From Amanita rubescens (taxonomy: Eukaryota; Basidiomycota; Agaricomycetes; Agaricales; Amanitaceae), in the NCBI GenBank assembly GCA_015039365.1, contig WION01000155.1:1-64000 (forward strand): a stretch of DNA of 64,000 bases, given 5' to 3'. The position numbers were made by a program, and so were the translations under genes. The number at the start of each line of letters is the position of its first letter. Within the stretch, counting starts at the first letter, position 1. The notes beneath the pieces were generated by a model. It did no database searches. It saw only the letters and a list, made by a program, of their open reading frames with translations, and was not told the origin of the DNA. Positions 1 to 11,960 of the stretch are shown piece after piece.

Positions 1-814
1 CAAACAGGTTACATAAATCTGAATCGTCGGACGTCGTAACCGTCGCAGAATGTCTATTTTATATAATTTCACATGACCAGCTAAGCGCAACACGGTCAGC
101 AGCTTATCCTATATCACAGGTTAACCATTTTACATTTGAACATTTCCGCCGCGGCGCAGTTTAATCGCAACAGTGGGGCCGTTGCGGACATATCAGAAGG
201 TGCAGTCTTCTTATCTCCGCATGTCTGGCACATTGGTGTGGGAGGCATCAATAATGCAGAGTCTAATCCAGTTAGTACTTCGCAGCACCTGTCACAGCCA
301 GTGTGGTCTGGGCATCAGATTCACATCACGTGTGGTTTAAAGTTTTAGCGCGTCCCTCAGCCGCCTCAGCCGCGACAGACTGAGCTTCTGCTACTTATCT
401 GCACGGCGATGAACCAACCTTCAAACTAGAAATCGAGGAGTAAGCCTTTCGTGTCCAATGAGGAGAAAAGCCGATTCTTGTGTTCTGTTGAGAGTTTCCG
501 ACGCCCTACCGGACAAAAATCTGGAAGACAACGTCCGAGTCCAAGGACCAGGTTTCATTGACGATGAAGCCTCCGAGGCAACGATTGTGTCGATCACTGT
601 TCATCATCGATGTCCCATACAAGTTATAGTGTTTGCCCTGGCTAACCGTGGGTCCTTGACGGAGTCATCCATTGGTCCATGTTTACATCGACAGCATGCA
701 TATGTGCGTAATCAAGATCAGATTAGTTCGTACATTGAAAGATGCCCACAACAGCGACAGGTATGGCGGCATTGGAGAATAACTACATATGCATCACCAC
801 ACGTATACCATCAG
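1..814. other. left-edge stretch without a recognisable gene
   Basis: I see no exon chain, RNA gene or repeat here. An open frame at 458-892 on the plus strand overlaps the last exon of the minus-strand nucleotidyltransferase and is best read as its shadow. Confidence 0.5.
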
Positions 815-2465
815 TTAAAGTTCTTCGAAAGCGTAGGTAGAGGGGGTATATGCAGGTTTACTTTTTGCCAATTTATCCAGGGCATCCTTTAGCCTGGACA
901 CGAAGCTTGGTATAACTTTGCTTTTGATAATGGCCTCATATTCGGCAATGTTTGAGCTAGCCTGCCGATAGATAATATCGAATACGCCGAGCGATTCCTG
1001 TAAGATTCAAATGTCGTTACTCCAATTCTACAAACACAACACAGATAAAATTACCACTGGGAAGGGGTAAATCACCCTATCATTGTACTTTGTGACTTTG
1101 CCAGTCTTTGGATCCACTACGTTTGGAGGTATGTCCTTGCTCCAGTTATTGTCCAAAACGATGCCGAAACGCTGAGGAGGGGAATATGCACGATCAAGAA
1201 ATGTCAATATCTTGATCATAACGTCCATAACTCTGACAAGGGAGAAGGGAAGCGAAGAGACAGTGGGGACATACAGCGGGTCCGTCACTGGAAGCTCGTG
1301 CAACGTGTTCAAGGCAGCGAGAAAATGATGGGACTTGATCTTGATATCTTCCAGCTTTCTGTCTCGTATCGGAACCGTCGGGTCGTCGGGGGTCTTCATC
1401 AGGCTTGGATCACGAACCTGACAGAGAATCGTTAATCTAAGTTGGAGATGTGTATGCATTGCTTACAGGAAACATAGGAATTGTTTTATCGTCCTTGATA
1501 CTGTTCTTCCACCATTTGAGCGCCAAAATGGCAGCTCGGTCAATTGGTCCTAAGGGAAGACTACCGATCCACTCTTTTCCACTGGGAATGAACGTTGTAA
1601 CCTGGTACTGCCTGACTCCTAGCGGACCATCTTTATCTACGCCAACCAGAACCTCTTGGCCAGCAAACCTAGTCGTGATGACTTTGACAAAAAAATCCAC
1701 TTCGAGATTGGGATAGGTTTTATTGCTCGTGATTTGGGCGGAGATGGATCGCGTGAGTGTCGAGAGAGTTTTGTCAGGGTGTATGCGCATAGTAAGGGGC
1801 TTCGTAACTTTAACTTCCATCGTTGTCTGGTCGGTTATTTTCCCAGGGAAGTACTTCTCCTCAAGGGCGAAAGTCTCCGGAGTAGCGCTGACAAGCTTCC
1901 CCCAAACATAAAGCATAACGAAGCGCAGGCCGTCCTTGGTAAAGAGTTGGCTACCGCTTGCATCACGGCCATCGGCCTTTGGATTATCGAGAAAGTCGGG
2001 GGCGCCCAAGACCTGGCCGATGGAGCGCTGTATCAGGGCTTTGCTGGTCTTGAGCAGGATTTTGAAATTCTCCGGAAAACACAAGTCTAAGTCGAGATCG
2101 ACGTGCCCACGCAGGGCGGTACGCGATGCGAAGGAGCCGCGAGGTTGAAGGATTACTTTGGTGGGTGGAAGGGCGACAGCCGGTTTAGTCACATCTTTGA
2201 GGTCGACGTAATTGCTGGCCGTGGAGAGACGCTCATCCAGGAGTTGGACAATATCTCGCAAAGTAGCTTCCAACGGCGCATAGTCAACCTCCTGGAAAGC
2301 GAGTACACCCAGAAATTTTATGGTGTTTTTGGTGAGAAGATACCTATGGATTATAGTCAGCACCGGGTTGTTCAGCTCGCGATTGACCTACTTTTCAGCG
2401 TCGCCCCACTTACTATCTCTGGCGCGTTCAGTGACATCGACAGACCTGATCAACTCGGACGACAT
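815..2465 (-). CDS. OAS/cGAS-class (CD-NTase-like) nucleotidyltransferase
   Basis: Four exons join cleanly: 2465-2392, 2343-1467, 1417-1055 and 997-815. The introns are 48, 49 and 57 nt, and the product is 498 residues. The start follows a TATA box by 47 nt. Seen: a G94-S95 motif followed by D107 and D109, the same 13/15-residue spacing as the catalytic core of oligoadenylate synthetases, and a third acidic candidate D241 in NLEVDFF. A helix with ALKWWKN and a late NNW..PPNVVDP segment resemble the OAS C-terminal helical domain. Family knowledge: such enzymes make 2'-5' oligonucleotides or cyclic di- or trinucleotides, often gated by a ligand. Whether this one is RNA- or DNA-activated cannot be read from sequence. 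Poly(A) polymerase/TRF-type enzymes are the main alternative, but the OAS-like tail argues against them. Confidence 0.72.
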
Positions 2466-2511
2466 TGATATGTAGTGAGGGAATTCTTCTGGGGGACGAA
2501 AGCTTATGAGC

Positions 2512-2518
2512 TTTTATA
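2512..2518 (-). promoter_or_regulatory. TATA box of the nucleotidyltransferase gene
   Basis: TATAAAA on the minus strand, 47 nt before the chosen ATG at 2465. It supports that ATG over the longer in-frame reading without ATG. Confidence 0.5.
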
Positions 2519-3423
2519 CCCCTCTCGTTGTCATATTAAATTTGGGAGAAGGAAGCACCCAGTAAGGCTTCGAGAAGTAGCCGATTCTGTCGTGGGTCAC
2601 CCTCCGTCTAATTATGTTAAGAAGTGTGGTCATGAGCGACTTCAGGCGTCTCTACTCCAATCGCATGCATTCTATTGTCGGCATAAGAACTGGCTGCCAG
2701 GGGTTCAGGGGACAGTTGCTTCTAGAGCGGCCAGAATCCCTGATGGAAGGCAGGCTTTCCTGCGGATGTAACGTTTCGCGTATCTATCCAACGCTTCTAC
2801 CATGATTTCTAAATCTTCCTGGCCACGTTCGTGGCGGATAGTATCTCGTAATGTCAAAGTTCCACGTTTATTGAGGAATACCTACTCACACAAAATTAGC
2901 ATCATATATGGACCATGTTACAGCACTGTGATAAGAAGCTTCTGAGAGTGGTGTGGGAAAAATATTTCGGGCTACCGTTGCACAGCGTTTGCCCCACGCG
3001 GCGTGATGAGGCTGTCCCTCAGAGGACACTATAACTTGCGCTCATGAGACTCTACGCTTCAGCATCCTGTAACCACTCTGATATGTTCGATCGTAAGCAT
3101 TTTTTTTTTCTGAAGCGCTAAACTAATATCACATACAACGGTAGTAAGTTACACGGTATCAAATACAACAAAGAACCCAATATTTCACAGATTATGGTAG
3201 AAGATGCGACCGAAAATGTGTCGTTGAAGAATCCCCTTTTCCCGCAGGCCCGGTGGACCACGCCATCAACAAAGGTATTCTAATACCCACGCCAGATTGT
3301 TGAACTGACTTTTATACGCTAAAGTATTATACCCTGCAAGGCTTAGGTGAGTATTAACAACGGCCTGATGGCTACGCAGACATACCAAATATATACAACA
3401 AGTAGAATGTTAGAGCGCTTGGA
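2519..3423. other. intergenic stretch
   Basis: Holds the upstream region of the nucleotidyltransferase gene and the 3' flank of the LP-repeat gene. I see no further exon chain. Confidence 0.5.
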
Positions 3424-6400
3424 TCAACTTCCGCCGAGCATCCGGCCAAAACGTTTGGGAGGGGTTCCATGAGAACGCATAGTCCTCCATACATCCTCTG
3501 TTTTATCTCGCAACCCATTGTAGACCGCCTCTTCACCAAGACCAAAGCGAGAAACTTGAGCGACCGTTTTGCTATGTCTCCGGGTCATGTCAAGGATATG
3601 GTTTTGTAACTCCTCATGCCTCTTTAACGTCTTCAGGTTGCCCGACGCCTTCGCCCTCGACCGCGATTTGACCGAAACCCGGATAATGGATTCTGGTAGA
3701 TCGCCTGATGATGTCAACAACGATTCCTTGACGACTTCCACAACGCTCTTAACGATTTCATTCATCATCTCCTGACTTATAAGGTTTTCAGACGCTAAAG
3801 CCTGGCATATCATATCGGAGAGATCTTCCGGTAGATTTTCCAGCAATGAATCTGGGATATTCTTCAGGATCGATACGGGCAATCTTGCTAAAAGAGTCGT
3901 CGGGAGCCTCTCGAGTGTCACCCGTGGCAAATTCTGCAACAGCGAAGGAGGTAGATTGGCAAGGAGCTCTTGAGGCAGTCGCTCGAGGCATTGTGCTTGA
4001 AATCTGGCCATACACTTGGGCGGCAGCTTTCCAAGAGCTTTCGGCGGAATTGTTTTCAACCATGATATCGGGAATAAGGAAATCATGCATGGAAGCTGTT
4101 CAAGGACAAAGCGAGGTGTGACGGTCAGTGCCAATCCGAGGATGCTGAATTGAGCTTCTGCAATGGAAGTCGTCGATAGGTCGGTAGCCGTCCTTTCAAC
4201 AGGGGATTTCTCGGCCTCCGCCTCTAAAACAGCAGGCCCGAAGATTGGCGCCACGGCCGTGGAGATAGCCGGTGGCTCGGGAGAAACCGTTTTTTGAGAG
4301 CCGATTGGCATCGCCGAGGATCCACTTTCGCATTGATTACATTGCTCTTTTAATTGGTCTGGGAGGCGTTTTGGCAAGTCCTCGGGTAATCCTTGATCTG
4401 GATGATCAGGCGTGTCCTTGAACATGACCCGCATGCCCTGCAATACGATCCTAAGGTTTCCCTGAGCACTGCCCCCTAAATCTCCCTTCAGCGCGAACGA
4501 AATGACATTAGGAAGTTGCGCAGCCAAATTGTCATGGAGTAACTGTACGAATTCTTCTGGTGACTTCGAGGCTCGATCAGCAGGCAATTTAATAGGTGGA
4601 TCGTCTATCAAGTCATTGAGAACGCTCAGCATGCGCGCTAAAAGTTCAACAGGGAGATTTTCAAGGAGAGTGGGCGGAAGACTAGCGAGGAGTTCTTCGG
4701 GCAGTCTCTCGAGCACGGCAGAAGAGATACGTGCCAAGACTTCGGCAGGAAGTCGTTCAAGGAACGAAGGTGGTAATCTGACGAGAAGGTCGTTCGGCAA
4801 TCTCTCGAGCAAGGTTGTTGGGATGCGAGTTGATAAGCCGACTGGTAACCTTTCCAATAGAGACGATGGTAATCGGACGAGAAGTTCGTCCGGCAGCCTT
4901 TCGAGAACACTGACCGGAATACGTCCTAGCAGTTCCGCAGGCATTTTTTCAAGGAGATACGGAGGCAAAGCGGCAAGGAGGGGGTCGGGCAACCTCTCAA
5001 GGACGTCGATGGGAATTCGAGCCAAGAGCTCGGGTGGTAGACTGTCCAGGAGGGAGGCTGGTAGCCGGCCAAGGAGATCATTCGGCAACTTCTCTAGGAC
5101 GTGATTTGGTAACCTCGCGAGGAGATTACTTGGGAGTTTCTCAAGGACGCTCGCCGGAATACGGGCTAAGAGTTCCGGAGGAATAATCTCAAGTACGGAG
5201 TTCGGTAGTTGGCCCAGGAGGTAAGCAGGCAACCTCTCTATGACGCTGACTGGGATGCGAGCTAAGAGTTCGAGAGGGATAGACTCGAGTAAAGAACGAG
5301 GTAACCGAACAAGGAGATCGTCGGGTAACCTCTCCAGTACACTGATTGGAATCCGTTTCAAGCACTCTGGAGGCAATTTTTCAAGCAAGGAATGTGGTAA
5401 TCGGATGAGAAGGTCATCCGACAATCTTTCAAAGACGCTGGTGGGAATGCGGGCCAAGAGATCCGGAGGCAATTTTTCAAGTAAGGAGTGTGGTAGTCGA
5501 ACAAGCAGATCATCTGGCACCCTCTCTATTACGCTGACCGGAAGACGCGCCATAAATTCCGGAGACATCCGTTCGAGTAGAGAACATGGCAGCCGAACGA
5601 GAAGGTCATCTGGTAACCTCTCAATAACGCTAATGGGGATACGAGTCAGGACTTCCGCCGGCAAAGCCTCAAGTAGGGAGTGCGGCAGTCGGAGAAGAAG
5701 ATCGGCAGGTAACCTCTCCATTACGCTAACAGGAATACGCGCTATGAACTCTGGAGGCATTCGTTCCAGTAGAGATTGTGGTAATCGGGCGAAGAAATCG
5801 TCCGGTAACCTTTCCATAACGCTGACCGGAATACGCGATAAGAGTTCCGGCGGCATATTTTCCAGTAGCGCGGGCGGGAGATTGACGAGCAGTTCATCAG
5901 GGAGTTTCTCGATAATACTCTTTGGAATGCGCGCCAGAAGTTCCGGAGGTAATTGTGATAGGAGTTCTGGAGGCATATTGACAAGAATATCCTGTGGAAG
6001 TTTTTCAAGGACTCTCGCTGGAAGTCGAGCTAGAAGCTCTGGAGGTAAATTTGCGAGTAGCGACGGCGGAAGCCTGGAGAAGAGACGCTGCGGGAGTATG
6101 TCCCCGAGCCTGGACACCATCCTCCGAGGTAGTTCCTTCTGGAGTTCCTTGCTGACAGTTCTCTTCAAGACGCTTGCCACTGATTCTTCATAGCTGCGTC
6201 TGTAACGGGGCTCTGACAAATTCCGTTCGAGATTACCATGCCATAAAGTTGCTTGTATCGCGGCCATAACCCATTCGTTCGCGCCAGTTTTCACCGAATC
6301 GACAACCAAGCTTTCCAACCTTGAAGTGGTATCACGGATGACGTCCTTCATGATCGATTGAAGTTGATGCCAATGTTTTTGCTTTCGAACGAGTGTCTCC

Positions 6401-7426
6401 GCATCGGCTTTGACAATCGGCCAAAGCCTCTTTTCAAGGCTTGTAATTAACGCGGATCTCTGGGCCCGATCCAAAACAGCCCCGTTATTGCCGAAAATGT
6501 GCCTCGGGAAGGTCGATGCAGCTACGGTGTCCCACCTGATGCCTTCTAGAGACGCGAACTGCTGGAGCAAGTGATGACGGACTAGGAGAGCAACAATGGT
6601 GCGTGCGAGGAAGTAGCAGTTATACTGCTGCAACGTATAGTTTTTAGCTTGGTCGTCCATCTGAACACTGACGCAGATAGCGACAACAGTGTACAGATCG
6701 GGCTTCTTGTGTCCATTGAAGTCCACCGAAATCTGCACGTCTGCTTTCGATGCGATAGTTTCTCGTTGCTTCCTGTCAACGAGGGTTACACTGTCTTCGG
6801 CTTTGCACCCTTTCACAGTAACGGCGTCGGGATTCGCTCCTCCGAATGGCCTCCTGTCAAGGCGGTAAAGAGTTCCGCTTTCCAAATGGATTACGACAAA
6901 CTCGTGCTTGAAGTCGTCCCTTTCCTTCCAGAGTTCGATTCTGTGGATGGCGGTGCGATGGAGACTTCTGTACCAGTCAAAGATACCGCCCCTATCCCAG
7001 TCGTCGAAAGTTATCAGAACAGGAGCTGTTGCTCGCGAAGATGAGGTGGATAGGTATGAGATTCGATATGGTACAGCTCGCGCTGACGGGGAAACGAATG
7101 AGGGTCTGAAGGCAGACGGAAGTGCGCCTGATTTCCTTTTCGAGGGACTTCGGATCAGAGGGAGACTCGGACATCCCATTATTGGCCAGCGACTGCAATC
7201 GATAGTAAGACATTGCCATTATGCTGGACGGTGAACTTACGGAGAGTGATGGAGTTATGCCAACGGGGCGAACTCACGAGAGTTTTCCGTTTTCCTTCGG
7301 ACATATCAGCTCGCGGAACACATGAATATGATATTTGCCAAGGTTTGCTTCCACGATCTTCGACCCGCTTTGACCGCCTGGTCCCACGGGCGCTATATTT
7401 GACAATTCTCCCATGGGGGACGGCAT
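3424..7426 (-). CDS. large protein: permuted papain-like head plus LP-octapeptide repeat array
   Basis: Three exons, 7426-7278, 7223-7075 and 7025-3424, join in phase and give 1299 residues. The 5' exons use a canonical GTGAGT donor, so the protein starts before the ATG at 7179 that opens the main frame. Residues 100-250 hold FDDWDRGG, H140 in FKHEF, and N235-C236 in QQYNCYF. A His followed much later by an Asn-Cys pair is the arrangement of circularly permuted papain folds (LRAT/NlpC-P60/PPPDE type); that assignment is inference. From about residue 370 to 880 the chain is almost only octapeptides of the form hydrophobic-P-x-x-L-L-x-(R/K), with a shorter block near residues 1040-1120. The ends are charged and low in repeats. 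It lies downstream on the same strand as the nucleotidyltransferase. No named family is assigned. Confidence 0.75.
4630..6105 (-). repeat. 24-bp coding repeats (LP octapeptides, 96-bp superunit)
   Basis: About 60 octapeptide units run head to tail, e.g. LPPELLAR, IPVSVIER, LPDDLLVR, LPHSLLEK. These four types alternate in that order, making a 32-residue (96-bp) higher-order unit. Units differ by many substitutions, so the array is old and has been kept in frame. Confidence 0.85.
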
Positions 7427-8183
7427 CTTGAATATCACAAGTTTAACGTTGCCCTTCTTTGTTGAGAGCACCCTGCGACGCAGAAAGCGCTGACGCTTAC
7501 GCCAGACTATGAGATAGCACGTGTATCATAGCGTCAAACGCGCACATTGTGGGTAGGCATGCAACCGACGGCAAGGGTCTACTTTGCGTTCACAAGGAGT
7601 TATCAATGGACCCTGCAGGGTAGATGTCCATTAGGAAGATCTTGTCTCGGAAGGCTAACGTAATTAGGTTAGGCATGGCCATACGACAGCTCGAACGCAA
7701 GTACGTACATTCTCTTTTATTATGATTCGATACTGTACTTAGCCCACAGGCCTTGTGACATCGTTCTAGGTCGTTCATTTACTCATTCTGAACTAGAAGA
7801 TGTCAAGTGCGCTTTGGACAGACTACATATCCACTTCCCCTCCACTTAAAAAAAAAGGGTCATCAGACGGTCTGATCCGAATAGAAAAGAGCAATTGATA
7901 AGTGACCAGATGATCGGCAACCATATCGGCTGATAGCTTTGATTCCGACCGGCGGTAATCGCCTGGAGCCACCACGAGAATTTCAAAACAAGAGATTGCG
8001 ACCGTCGAGGAGGGCATGCATAAGGACTTGTGGATTTCGATACAAATGTACTTTATTCGCTTCTCCTGGAATGGCTTGGTGGTGCACTATGCGGTCCGAA
8101 CTTTTAAACTAATCAAATCCGCTAGTTTAGCACGATGGATTGATAATTATATACAGTTTCCATACCTGCGATGCTGCCTCGAG
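7427..8183. other. intergenic stretch between LP gene and HsbA
   Basis: Divergent promoter space for the LP-repeat gene (minus) and the HsbA gene (plus). No further gene seen. Confidence 0.5.
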
Positions 8184-8189
8184 TATAAA
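8184..8189 (+). promoter_or_regulatory. TATA box of HsbA gene
   Basis: TATAAA, 77 nt before the ATG at 8261. The two secreted-protein genes at 35.7 and 37.4 kb have TATA boxes at a similar distance. Confidence 0.55.
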
Positions 8190-8260
8190 GCAAGCTGAAG
8201 CTCGGTTCAAGAACCAAGACTCGTCGCTTGTCTTCTTCTGCATCACCAGTCTTTGCTACC

Positions 8261-8976
8261 ATGGTCAAGTTCACTATTGCGCCGCTATTGTTGATCCCTG
8301 CCATCTTATCCGCTGTCGTCTTGGCCACCCCTGTCAAGAGGCAAGGAGTTGAGACGGTGGTGCAACAACTTGTTGCCGATCTCGCTGGCGTTAATACTGC
8401 CGCGTCGTCAATTAATAATGGTCTTACCTTCGGCAATGCTTTGGTAAAACATATTTGTGCAATGATTCGACGAAAATTTGAATTATCCTGTCACAGGAAC
8501 TTAATAAAGGTATCCAAGCTACTCATCGTGACTTGAACGATGGCGCTATTGCCATGGGGGTGAGTTAATCTGCAGCTAGCGAAATTAGAAAATGGCATCG
8601 CTGAATATACTGATAGAACACTCAAAATATCCCAGCAGATGAAGCAGAGTCCATCGTTAACGAGATCACCGGCACGCAGTCAACTGTCGAGAACATCCTG
8701 ACTGTTGTTTGCGCGAAAAAGACTGTTCTGCAGGGATTTCCTGTTAATATGAACAATCTTGCGCAGGCCCGTCTTTCAGGGCTGTCCGATAGTGCGAACA
8801 GCTTCTTTACAGCGGCCCGGACTGCACTCGCCAATGTTTGTCCCTTTACTTTGCATTTACGCGCAGAATCTGATCTTAGGACTTTGTTTCAGGCTCCCAA
8901 TGTCGGCCAACTTGGTGTTGTCCACAACGCCTTCGCGATGGCATTCACTAAGGCTATTGCTTGCTTCAGCAGTTAA
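8261..8976 (+). CDS. hydrophobic surface-binding protein A (HsbA) family, secreted
   Basis: Four exons: 8261-8443, 8497-8559, about 8650-8835 and 8893-8976. The first 23 residues are a signal peptide (KFTIAPLLLIPAILSAVVLA) followed by a KR dibasic site. The mature part is helical and Ala/Leu/Asn rich, with a late Cys in VVCAKK and another near the C-terminus (IACFSS), as in HsbA proteins. Family knowledge: HsbA of Aspergillus binds hydrophobic surfaces and can recruit hydrolases. The acceptor of intron 2 is uncertain: the obvious CAG at 8635 breaks the frame, and an AG ending at 8649 restores it. At least three dead partial copies of this gene lie in the window, so this looks like the surviving member. 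Confidence 0.78.
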
Positions 8977-9370
8977 TGACGAATGGATTCTCGATGATAC
9001 ATACCGATAGCCTGAATTAAGAATTGTATACTAGCCAAATGATTTTCACGGTGTTGGTTTCCTAGTCATTCCCAATTTGATGTATAGTAGTGATCATGAG
9101 CGACTGGTAGTGCAGCAGTAAATCCATCATTGGTAAACCAAGATGCGCGGTACAGCCTGTGGATCGAGAGTCAGCAGAAGGAATGAAAACACGACGAAAG
9201 AAGGTAAAGTATAGTCAGAAAGTCATTTATGTCAGCGACCCGGACGAAAAAACGGTGGGGACGAATCGACTAAGAGGTGCCAAAGTGGGTTGAAAACAAC
9301 GCTCATCAGATCACCGAAGAAGTGTCGAGCATTCAGGTACTCACCTAGCGATGGTTTGCGCGAAAATCAA
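8580..9370 (+). repeat. HsbA 3' half and flank, partner of 19680-20350
   Basis: The 3' part of the HsbA gene and about 400 bp behind it match 19680-20350 in the same orientation, with many substitutions and small gaps. A clear block shared by both is AGTCAGAAAGTCATT near 9216 and 20205. Confidence 0.7.
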
Positions 9371-9589
9371 AGGCGAGTGGTTGCTACCTCGTCACGCGTG
9401 ACTCCAAACAACGATGGCGGACAAGGTGAGTTGCATAGGTTCAGTGTACAGCTCTGTTTGTTTTTCTTTTCTTTTTTCAAGGTATCATCTTGTGCCGAAG
9501 TCAAGAAGGATGTGACAGATGGAAATGGGATCCCAGACTGGAGAGTACTACGTCAAGCGCAAAGGTAAGCGCTCACTGCCGGTCCGATC

Positions 9590-10780
9590 GGATCTTGTTC
9601 TGATTCTGAAAATGACTTTGGGCACTGATTCCTCGTTTACCGCAACGTCCAGCGCCATTGGCCAAGGAGGGATTGTCGAAGTAATTCTCTTTCTTAGATG
9701 TTTAACAAGTTAAGAATAGAGTAAGTTTGCCGCAAATATCTCACGCCCGTCCTGACGTTTTTTACTACAAGTGGTTGTAAAAACTTTCGCTTCGGTTCTA
9801 ATTTCACGCCAACGCATCTTTGCCAGTCGGCTAGTTCAAAACAACAGAAAATTGAGGCCTGAGCTGGGTGAATACACTCCGACGCCCCCAGTGGTCAGTA
9901 TGACAATCTCGTTGTTATGTTTACGGTTCCCGCAACTGGCGAATCCTCTAAGGCGCCGCGGCAAAGCGTATTCGCATTGGTGTAGCCTGAAATGCATAAG
10001 GGGCATACAATGGCGTTGTATTAGCTGCTGGGGATATGGCTCTGAAGGAGCATAGTGGGCCTAGGTTCAGGTAAGTGATCACCTTTCGGTTTATCTTCAC
10101 AGCCCTCATCGCCCATGCAGATGAACTTTTTGTCCAAGCATCGGCAGCAGTCCGCCGCCGGGGAGCGAGACGAAGTGCCGTTTACCATCGCATTGGGAGA
10201 GAACGATGTTAGAATCCATTGGTTACTTCCGAGGAGCAAGTAGCTGTTAGATTGCAAGAATGAGAGGATTATAAACAAGACTGCGGGCCGGAATCATTAC
10301 CAAACATCGTCGAGCGAATGTGAGCATGACTTCGCACGTGAAATCCCTTGCAACTCATGATCGCCGTGTCTAGTTCCTCGAGACGTACGGTTCCTGGTGT
10401 AGCTTCTTGTGGCGTGCCAGAGTGGCATGACGGCCGAATTCGGGACAGTAAGCGCTGAAATGTAACCGAGGCATATTTATTCCGTTTCGGCCTCGTCGGA
10501 CACGTAAGCTGTCATTTCCGGGAGATACACTGTTGGTTTATATAAAGCGAGGGAGCCCTGATCGTGAGGTACTTTACCAATCTCCAGATGCAATATATGC
10601 TTACGTCTCACTGCCTGAGGTCGCAATTCTATTTATCAGCAAGCCGCCTGACGTATGCATGCGAGAAATAACAGAACACGAAATAACACACACAGTCATG
10701 TATCCGAGTTGACGCAATCATCTCGGCAGAGGGATTTGCAGGTGTTTAGGTGGACATTCGGACGGTTTCATCGTCTTACA
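9590..10780 (+). repeat. diverged dispersed repeat, copy 1
   Basis: Matches 16840-17850 in the same orientation over most of its length, e.g. around 10640-10770 and 17700-17830 (AAGCCGCCTGACGTATGC in both). Indels have broken every frame. It could be an old segmental duplication or a dead element; no terminal repeats were seen. Confidence 0.7.
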
Positions 10781-11789
10781 CATGCTCTGCGTCGTTTTTA
10801 TTTGCAGGTTGACTCTGCCGCATCCACCCTTGGGAATCTCAGCACTCGTCTTTCATCAAGCCTAGTCCGTCCAAGCGAGTTCGTCCTCTTACCCAGGCAA
10901 ACTATCGTTGACTAATCGAATTTCTCAGCTATCTACGTACCGGTACAAGATACAACCCGTTTTCACAGTTCGGGTTTGATGCGAAGGATTCGAGTACCGT
11001 GACGGTGCGCATATACCAGCTGTTCCATACGAATTTGTCCTTATACGTGTCCATAGTTCCAAGCCTCTCTAAGCCATTCCTCTCCTCACGATAGTATAAC
11101 TGTTCTTATACTTGACCCGCAGCCCCGATTTCGAACGTTCGCAATAAATGATACAGAAGGATGCTGCATCGGGCAGGCTTACGTACGGCTGCTAATATGC
11201 GAGCAGAGGGCGCCATTATTGGAAATCGCGGGAGTCCGAGTTTGGTCAACGGCGCTTCATTGTGCACTGCGCCCGTCGAATCAACTAAAAGTCTTTCGAT
11301 TCAATATATGCACCTTTCCATCCCCGTCACCCTTCGCCTCTCCTGGTGTGCCATTGTCAACAATGGCCATGCCTTCACTCCAGTTCTTGGTCTGCGGCGA
11401 CGGGGAAGTTGCGTACGATGGGCAATCAAGTATATTTCAACATGTGTATTCAGAAGATGAAGAGATATCTGGTTCGGCGACCGCCATACCATTAGCAAGG
11501 TAACTCAACCCTGGCATCAACTAATTTTGATCCTGGGATCGTGCACACGGCTTTGGCAGGTAAAAGGACCAGGGTGTGTGTCAGCCTAACGCAGATGAAC
11601 ACTGATCAGGCTAAAGGCGGGCATTTTGAGGTTAGTCTTTACTACATGATTATAACGTATCCGTGCACTAATAGAGATTGTATAAGGAGTTCCACAGTAG
11701 CATTTGACAGCGCATTTACGTCTCGCGTGTATCGAAAAACATAAACTACACTAATAACGTCGACGGTTTTGGTACAACTCCCGGGCCAG

Positions 11790-11960
11790 TGATGTACATT
11801 GTAAGATCCAAGTACATACTCTCCCATGAGTGAATTTAAAAACAGATCCGAAGTTCGGTTCAAGCATCCAGCTACTATGATCAAGTTCATCATTGCGCGG
11901 TTATTGTTGATCCCTGTGCTCTTATCTGCTCTCGTATCCACATGGCTGGCACAATCATCG
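11790..11960 (+). pseudogene. HsbA 5' relic
   Basis: The stretch around 11877 repeats the HsbA start: an ATG, then codons close to KFIIARLLLIPVLLSALV, preceded by the same promoter-proximal words. Similarity stops just after the signal peptide. No downstream HsbA exons follow. Confidence 0.65.

Noticed and set aside
458..892. 144-codon plus-strand frame
   Set aside because: Overlaps the last exon of the nucleotidyltransferase and has no splice or motif support.
4502..6193. Long plus-strand frames opposite the LP-repeat gene (Ser/Arg-rich)
   Set aside because: They are antisense shadows of the 24-bp coding repeats.
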